Source of the DNA: Bacteroidales bacterium UBA6360
GTDB lineage: Bacteria > Bacteroidota > Bacteroidia > Bacteroidales > UBA932
Assembly: GCA_002440085.1 (NCBI GenBank)
Contig: DJRM01000056.1
Location: forward strand, 203-9,094
Length of the DNA stretch: 8,892 bases
Direction: 5' to 3'
Shown one piece after another: positions 5,799 through 8,892 of this stretch (position 1 is the stretch's first letter; every line of letters starts with the position of its first letter). The position numbers and the translations under genes were made by a program. The notes below the pieces were generated by a model. The model did no database searches. It was not told the DNA's origin and saw only the letters and a program-made list of their open reading frames with translations.

Positions 5799-7685
5799 TT
5801 ATTCGCCCCGTTCGTATAGTTCCAACAGTCTGAATTCCACCTCGTCGGTGCGGTAGATGACCTCTCCGATGCGTTCGGAGGCCTTCTGGACCTCTTCATA
5901 TGGCACATCCGGCTCGGACAGACGGGCTTCCAATGCCGCTTTCTCATCCGTGAGACTCTGCAGTTCCGCTTCGAGGGCTTCCTGTTCACGCTGCTCCTTC
6001 CATGTCAGCTTTTTCTTGGCAGGTGCCGCTGAAGTGCCGGCCAACACCGTGCCTGAACCGCTGCCTGTCGCCTCTTTGCCATTGCCCGCGACATAGTTTC
6101 CTCCAGCCAGCCGCTGAGCCTTCTCTTTCTTTTCCTTCTCGCGCTGTGCCGACTTCCGGGCCGCCTCATAGTCCTTTATGTATGCCCTGTATGAGCTGAA
6201 GTTCCCTATGAAGTCCTTGACCACACCGTCTCCGCAGAAGACAAGAAGATGGTCGACAAGGCGGTCGAGGAAATGGCGGTCGTGGGATACGATGATCAGG
6301 CTGCCCTGATACTCGGCGAGATATTCCTCAAGGATGTTGAGCGTCATTATGTCGAGGTCGTTGGTCGGCTCGTCGAGTATCAGCATGTTCGGCTGCCGCA
6401 TAAGTATCGTCAGCAGGTAGAGCCTGCGTTTCTCGCCGCCGCTGAGTTTCGAGACCTTGTTGTTCAGCATGTCGTGCGGGAACAGGAAGCGGTTCAGCAG
6501 CCCTGTGTCGTTCACGGTCTCAAGGACGGTCTGATCTTCGTCAAAGCTCATCCCGCCCTGACGATAGTAGCCGATTTTTAGCGATTCGCCGCGTTCGATT
6601 GTGCCGGAGCTGGCCTGAAGCTCTCCGGTCAGCAGGTCTATGAACGTGCTCTTGCCCACGCCGTTGCGCCCGACTATGCCGATGCGGTCGCAGCGCTGGA
6701 ACTTGTAGCTGAAATGATCGAGGTAGCAGTCCGCGCCATAATAGAAACTAACATTTTTGCAGTCTATGATTTTGGTTCCCAACCTGTTGGCGAGCTTCGT
6801 GTCGGAGGAGAATCCCTTCCCGCTCATTCCGGCCGACACCGCTGACATATCCACAGACTTTGTGGCGCGGACCTCCTCAGCCCTGTCCTTGAGTTCATGA
6901 AATGCGTCAATCCTGTATTTCGCCTTGCCGCTCCGGGCGCAGGGAGTGCTCCGCATCCACTCCAGTTCGCGGCGCAGGATATTCCGCACCTTGTCCGTCT
7001 GCGCGTTCCAGTTGGAGACGCGTTCGTCGCGCTTTTCGAGATAGTTCTGATAGTCACCGCGATAGGTGTAGACCGCGCCGTGGTCCATTTCCATCACGAT
7101 GTTGCAGACGCTGTCAAGGAAGTAGCGGTCGTGCGTTACCATAAGGAGCGTGCAGCGGGAGCGCTTGAGGTATGACTCCAGATACTCTATAGCGTCGATG
7201 TCGAGGTGGTTGGTAGGCTCGTCCATGATGAAGAAGTCCGCCTCGGTGGCGAGCATCTGCGTGAGAGCGACCCTCTTGACACCGCCGCCGGAAAGTTCCT
7301 TCATCTGCTGTCCGAAATCCGTGAGGCTGAAGTCCGTCAGCAGTCTCCTGACCCTGCGCTCGTATTCCATGAGGTGTTCCTCGTCGAGTCCGGAGGTGAA
7401 TTCGGCGCTGCTGTCCATAATCTGCCTGAAGATTCCTTTCTCAGGGTCGAATTCATATTCCTGTTCAAGGAAGGCTATACGTATATCCTTGAGGAACAGA
7501 ATCTTTCCTCCCGAATCGCTCTTGTCCTTACCGGCGAGAATCCGCATAAGCGACGTCTTTCCCGTCCCGTTCGGCGCGATCAGCGCAATCTTGTCCCCCT
7601 CGTTGATGTTGAATCCGATATGCTCGAAAAGAACCTTCGGCCCATATGATTTTGAAATGTTCTCAATCTGTAGATAACTTGCCAT
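5799..7685 (-). CDS. ABC-F family ATPase, Uup-like, with C-terminal coiled coil
   Basis: 628 residues with two ATP-binding cassettes and no membrane segment, the plan of ABC-F proteins, which act on the ribosome in the cytoplasm. Cassette 1: Walker A NGTGKTS (39-45), signature LSGGG (131-135), Walker B and catalytic glutamate FIMDEPTNHLD (152-162), H-loop H185. Cassette 2: Walker A GRNGVGKST (339-347), LSGGE (414-418), LILDEPTNDLD (435-445), H-loop H468. The interdomain arm (about 215-290) includes ELEWMRSTPCARSGKAK, the tRNA-facing segment of the family. After a Gly/Ser/Ala-rich spacer (about 528-556) comes a charged coiled coil (561-628, KLTWKEQREQEALEAEL) like the Uup C-terminal domain. 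The first Walker A has Ala (A37) where Gly is usual; I believe this is common in Bacteroidota homologues. A role in relieving ribosome stalling or in assembly is family knowledge. I see nothing that specifically marks it as an antibiotic-resistance ABC-F. The ATG is at 7685 and the TAA at 5799. Confidence 0.95.
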   Translation of the reverse strand: MASYLQIENISKSYGPKVLFEHIGFNINEGDKIALIAPNGTGKTSLMRILAGKDKSDSGGKILFLKDIRIAFLEQEYEFDPEKGIFRQIMDSSAEFTSGLDEEHLMEYERRVRRLLTDFSLTDFGQQMKELSGGGVKRVALTQMLATEADFFIMDEPTNHLDIDAIEYLESYLKRSRCTLLMVTHDRYFLDSVCNIVMEMDHGAVYTYRGDYQNYLEKRDERVSNWNAQTDKVRNILRRELEWMRSTPCARSGKAKYRIDAFHELKDRAEEVRATKSVDMSAVSAGMSGKGFSSDTKLANRLGTKIIDCKNVSFYYGADCYLDHFSYKFQRCDRIGIVGRNGVGKSTFIDLLTGELQASSGTIERGESLKIGYYRQGGMSFDEDQTVLETVNDTGLLNRFLFPHDMLNNKVSKLSGGEKRRLYLLTILMRQPNMLILDEPTNDLDIMTLNILEEYLAEYQGSLIIVSHDRHFLDRLVDHLLVFCGDGVVKDFIGNFSSYRAYIKDYEAARKSAQREKEKKEKAQRLAGGNYVAGNGKEATGSGSGTVLAGTSAAPAKKKLTWKEQREQEALEAELQSLTDEKAALEARLSEPDVPYEEVQKASERIGEVIYRTDEVEFRLLELYERGE

Positions 7686-7696
7686 ATATATGTACG

Positions 7697-7722
7697 AATA
7701 TTCCGTAAATTTACGAAATATT
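7697..7722. promoter_or_regulatory. 26-bp imperfect palindrome just upstream of the ABC-F gene
   Basis: A perfect 12-bp core, CGTAAATTTACG (7704-7715), is flanked on both sides by AATATT (7697-7702 and 7717-7722) with a single C/A mismatch pair at 7703/7716, so 24 of 26 positions are symmetric. It ends 11 bp before the ABC-F ATG on the minus strand and lies 107 bp before the GH92 start on the plus strand. It could be a dimeric repressor operator or a leader stem next to the ribosome-binding region. The rest of the 143-bp divergent gap (7686-7828) has no gene and no full TAnnTTTG promoter in either direction. Confidence 0.55.
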
Positions 7723-7828
7723 ATCGACAGTGTAAAAGTATCCGATTAAATCGTCTATATATATGGGCAGATGCAATTATCCGTAAACGATGTCCGTCCG
7801 CTTTTGTGAAAAATAAACTGATCATATA

Positions 7829-8892
7829 ATGAGACTGAAACACAAGCTCTTGATTTTGACTGCTATATCCTTGGGAACGGCGGCATGCACGGAACTCCCT
7901 GAGCCTCCCCGCACCCCGGCGGATTATGTAAGCACCCTGGTCGGAACGCAGTCCAAGCACAGTTTCTCAACCGGTAACACCTATCCTGCAATTGCGCGCC
8001 CCTGGGGTATGAACTTCTGGACTCCTATGACCGGGACTATGGGCGACGGCTGGACCTACAGCTACACCGATGACCGGATTCGCGGCTTCAAACAGACACA
8101 TCAGCCCAGCCCGTGGATTAACGACTACGGCCAGTTTGCGATTATGCCGGTAACCACAGGTGCTGTCTTTGACCAGGACGCCCGCGCAAGCTGGTTCTCG
8201 CACAAGGCCGAGACTGCAAAGCCATATTATTATAGCGTCTATCTCGCCGACCACGATGTTCTCACCGAGCTCACCGCCACGGAACGCGCCGCCGCCTTCC
8301 GCATGACCTATCCCGAGAGGGAACAGTCCTTTCTTGTAGTCGATGCATTTGACAATGGCTCGTGGACGAAGGTGATTCCGGAAAAGAACATGATTGTCGG
8401 CTATACGACGAAAAATTCCGGCGGAGTTCCCGAGAATTTCCGCAACTGGTTCGTCATTATCTCGGACACTCCGTTCGAGAGCGTCAGCACCGTCAGCGAC
8501 GGTTGCCGTATCTCGGGAAAACCTGAGTCTGGCTCATCGCATTCGGGCGCGGTCGTCGGCTTCAGGACAGAACGAGGACAGAAGGTGAATCTTCGCGTTG
8601 CCTCTTCGTTCATAAGCCTCGAACAGGCCGAGCGCAACCTTTCCGAACTCGGTGACGGTGACTTCGACCGCATCGCGGCAGAGAGCAAGGCACGCTGGAA
8701 CGAGGTTCTCGGGCGCATCAGTGTCGAGGACGACAACATCGACAATCTCCGTACATTCTACTCCTGCCTCTACCGTTCGGTGCTTTTCCCGCGTAATCTC
8801 TCGGAAACCGACGCTGATGGCAACATCATTCATTACAGCCCATACAACGGCGAGGTCCGTCCGGGATATATGTGGTTCTTCCGCAATTTAGT
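7829..8892 (+). CDS. GH92 family alpha-mannosidase lipoprotein, 3' end outside the window
   Basis: 354 codons are visible from the ATG at 7829, which has an in-frame TAA at 7814 upstream and no clear Shine-Dalgarno. The N-terminus (LGTAAC, C20) is a lipoprotein signal with a slightly relaxed lipobox. The mature protein starts as GH92 enzymes do: DYVSTLVGT (32-40), GNTYPAIARPWGMNFWTP (49-66), GWTYSY, and IRGFKQTHQPSPWINDYG (84-101). This last segment marks the branch with THQPSPW where other members have a HxSG-type motif. The N-terminal beta-sandwich (about 30-270) is followed by the start of the helical catalytic domain with FYSCLYRSVLFPRNLSE (310-326) and HYSPYNGEVRPGYMW (335-349). GH92 enzymes are calcium-dependent exo-acting mannosidases, typically active on host or yeast mannans and N-glycans. 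Substrate cannot be set because the catalytic C-terminal part is missing. The final residues WFFRNL do not fit the expected TDNGFWDTFR-type motif. No SusC/SusD genes are visible nearby. Confidence 0.9.
   Translation, partial: MRLKHKLLILTAISLGTAACTELPEPPRTPADYVSTLVGTQSKHSFSTGNTYPAIARPWGMNFWTPMTGTMGDGWTYSYTDDRIRGFKQTHQPSPWINDYGQFAIMPVTTGAVFDQDARASWFSHKAETAKPYYYSVYLADHDVLTELTATERAAAFRMTYPEREQSFLVVDAFDNGSWTKVIPEKNMIVGYTTKNSGGVPENFRNWFVIISDTPFESVSTVSDGCRISGKPESGSSHSGAVVGFRTERGQKVNLRVASSFISLEQAERNLSELGDGDFDRIAAESKARWNEVLGRISVEDDNIDNLRTFYSCLYRSVLFPRNLSETDADGNIIHYSPYNGEVRPGYMWFFRNL

Noticed and set aside
7150..7677. Open frame of 175 codons on the plus strand, rich in Ser and Arg
   Set aside because: It is antisense to the first ATPase cassette of the ABC-F gene, whose Walker and signature motifs account for the sequence.
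1..8892. Search for CRISPR arrays, tRNA/rRNA genes, transposases, integrases, toxin-antitoxin or phage-defence genes
   Set aside because: None seen. The coding regions are all accounted for by the seven genes listed, and the gaps are short with no regularly spaced repeats or cloverleaf-like sequences.

Overview
This window reads as a stretch of chromosome from a Bacteroidota bacterium, most likely of the order Bacteroidales and gut-associated. The grounds are a Bacteroidota-type promoter (TTG-type -33 and TAnnTTTG -7 boxes) in front of a gene, weak or absent Shine-Dalgarno sequences, SPII lipoproteins with acidic residues after the cysteine, a Bacteroidales-like RNase G, and a GH92 glycosidase. 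I cannot name the genus from the sequence alone.

Layout, left to right. (1) Bases 1-1345, plus strand: the 3' part of an RNase E/G family ribonuclease, with its N-terminus outside the window, ending in a strong intrinsic terminator. (2) Bases 1419-2685, minus strand: a two-gene unit in which a DJ-1/PfpI family protein is followed 13 bp later by a YugP-like membrane zinc metallopeptidase. (3) Bases 2898-4019, plus strand: a complete stand-alone alanine racemase with a candidate -7 box upstream and a bidirectional hairpin downstream. (4) Bases 4081-5685, minus strand: a multi-domain lipoprotein carrying a DNA/RNA non-specific endonuclease domain, with its own promoter and a perfect hairpin in its predicted leader. 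(5) Bases 5799-7685, minus strand: a Uup-type ABC-F ATPase with a long imperfect palindrome just before its start codon. (6) Bases 7829-8892, plus strand: the 5' part of a GH92 alpha-mannosidase lipoprotein that runs off the right edge.

The genes do not form one pathway. They are mostly housekeeping (RNA processing, D-alanine for peptidoglycan, ribosome-associated ATPase, stress or quality-control proteins), interspersed with two exported lipoproteins that may act in nutrient acquisition: a nuclease and a mannosidase. Neighbouring units are convergent around 1345-1419 and 4019-4081 and divergent around 2685-2898 and 7685-7829, so each unit is probably transcribed independently. No intergenic gap exceeds about 215 bp.

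I see no tRNA or rRNA gene, CRISPR array, transposase, integrase or other mobile element. I found no convincing undescribed system. The most checkable oddities are the loss of an expected GH92 motif in the last 20 bases, the variant active-site motif and unusual architecture of the nuclease, and two precise inverted repeats in regulatory positions.
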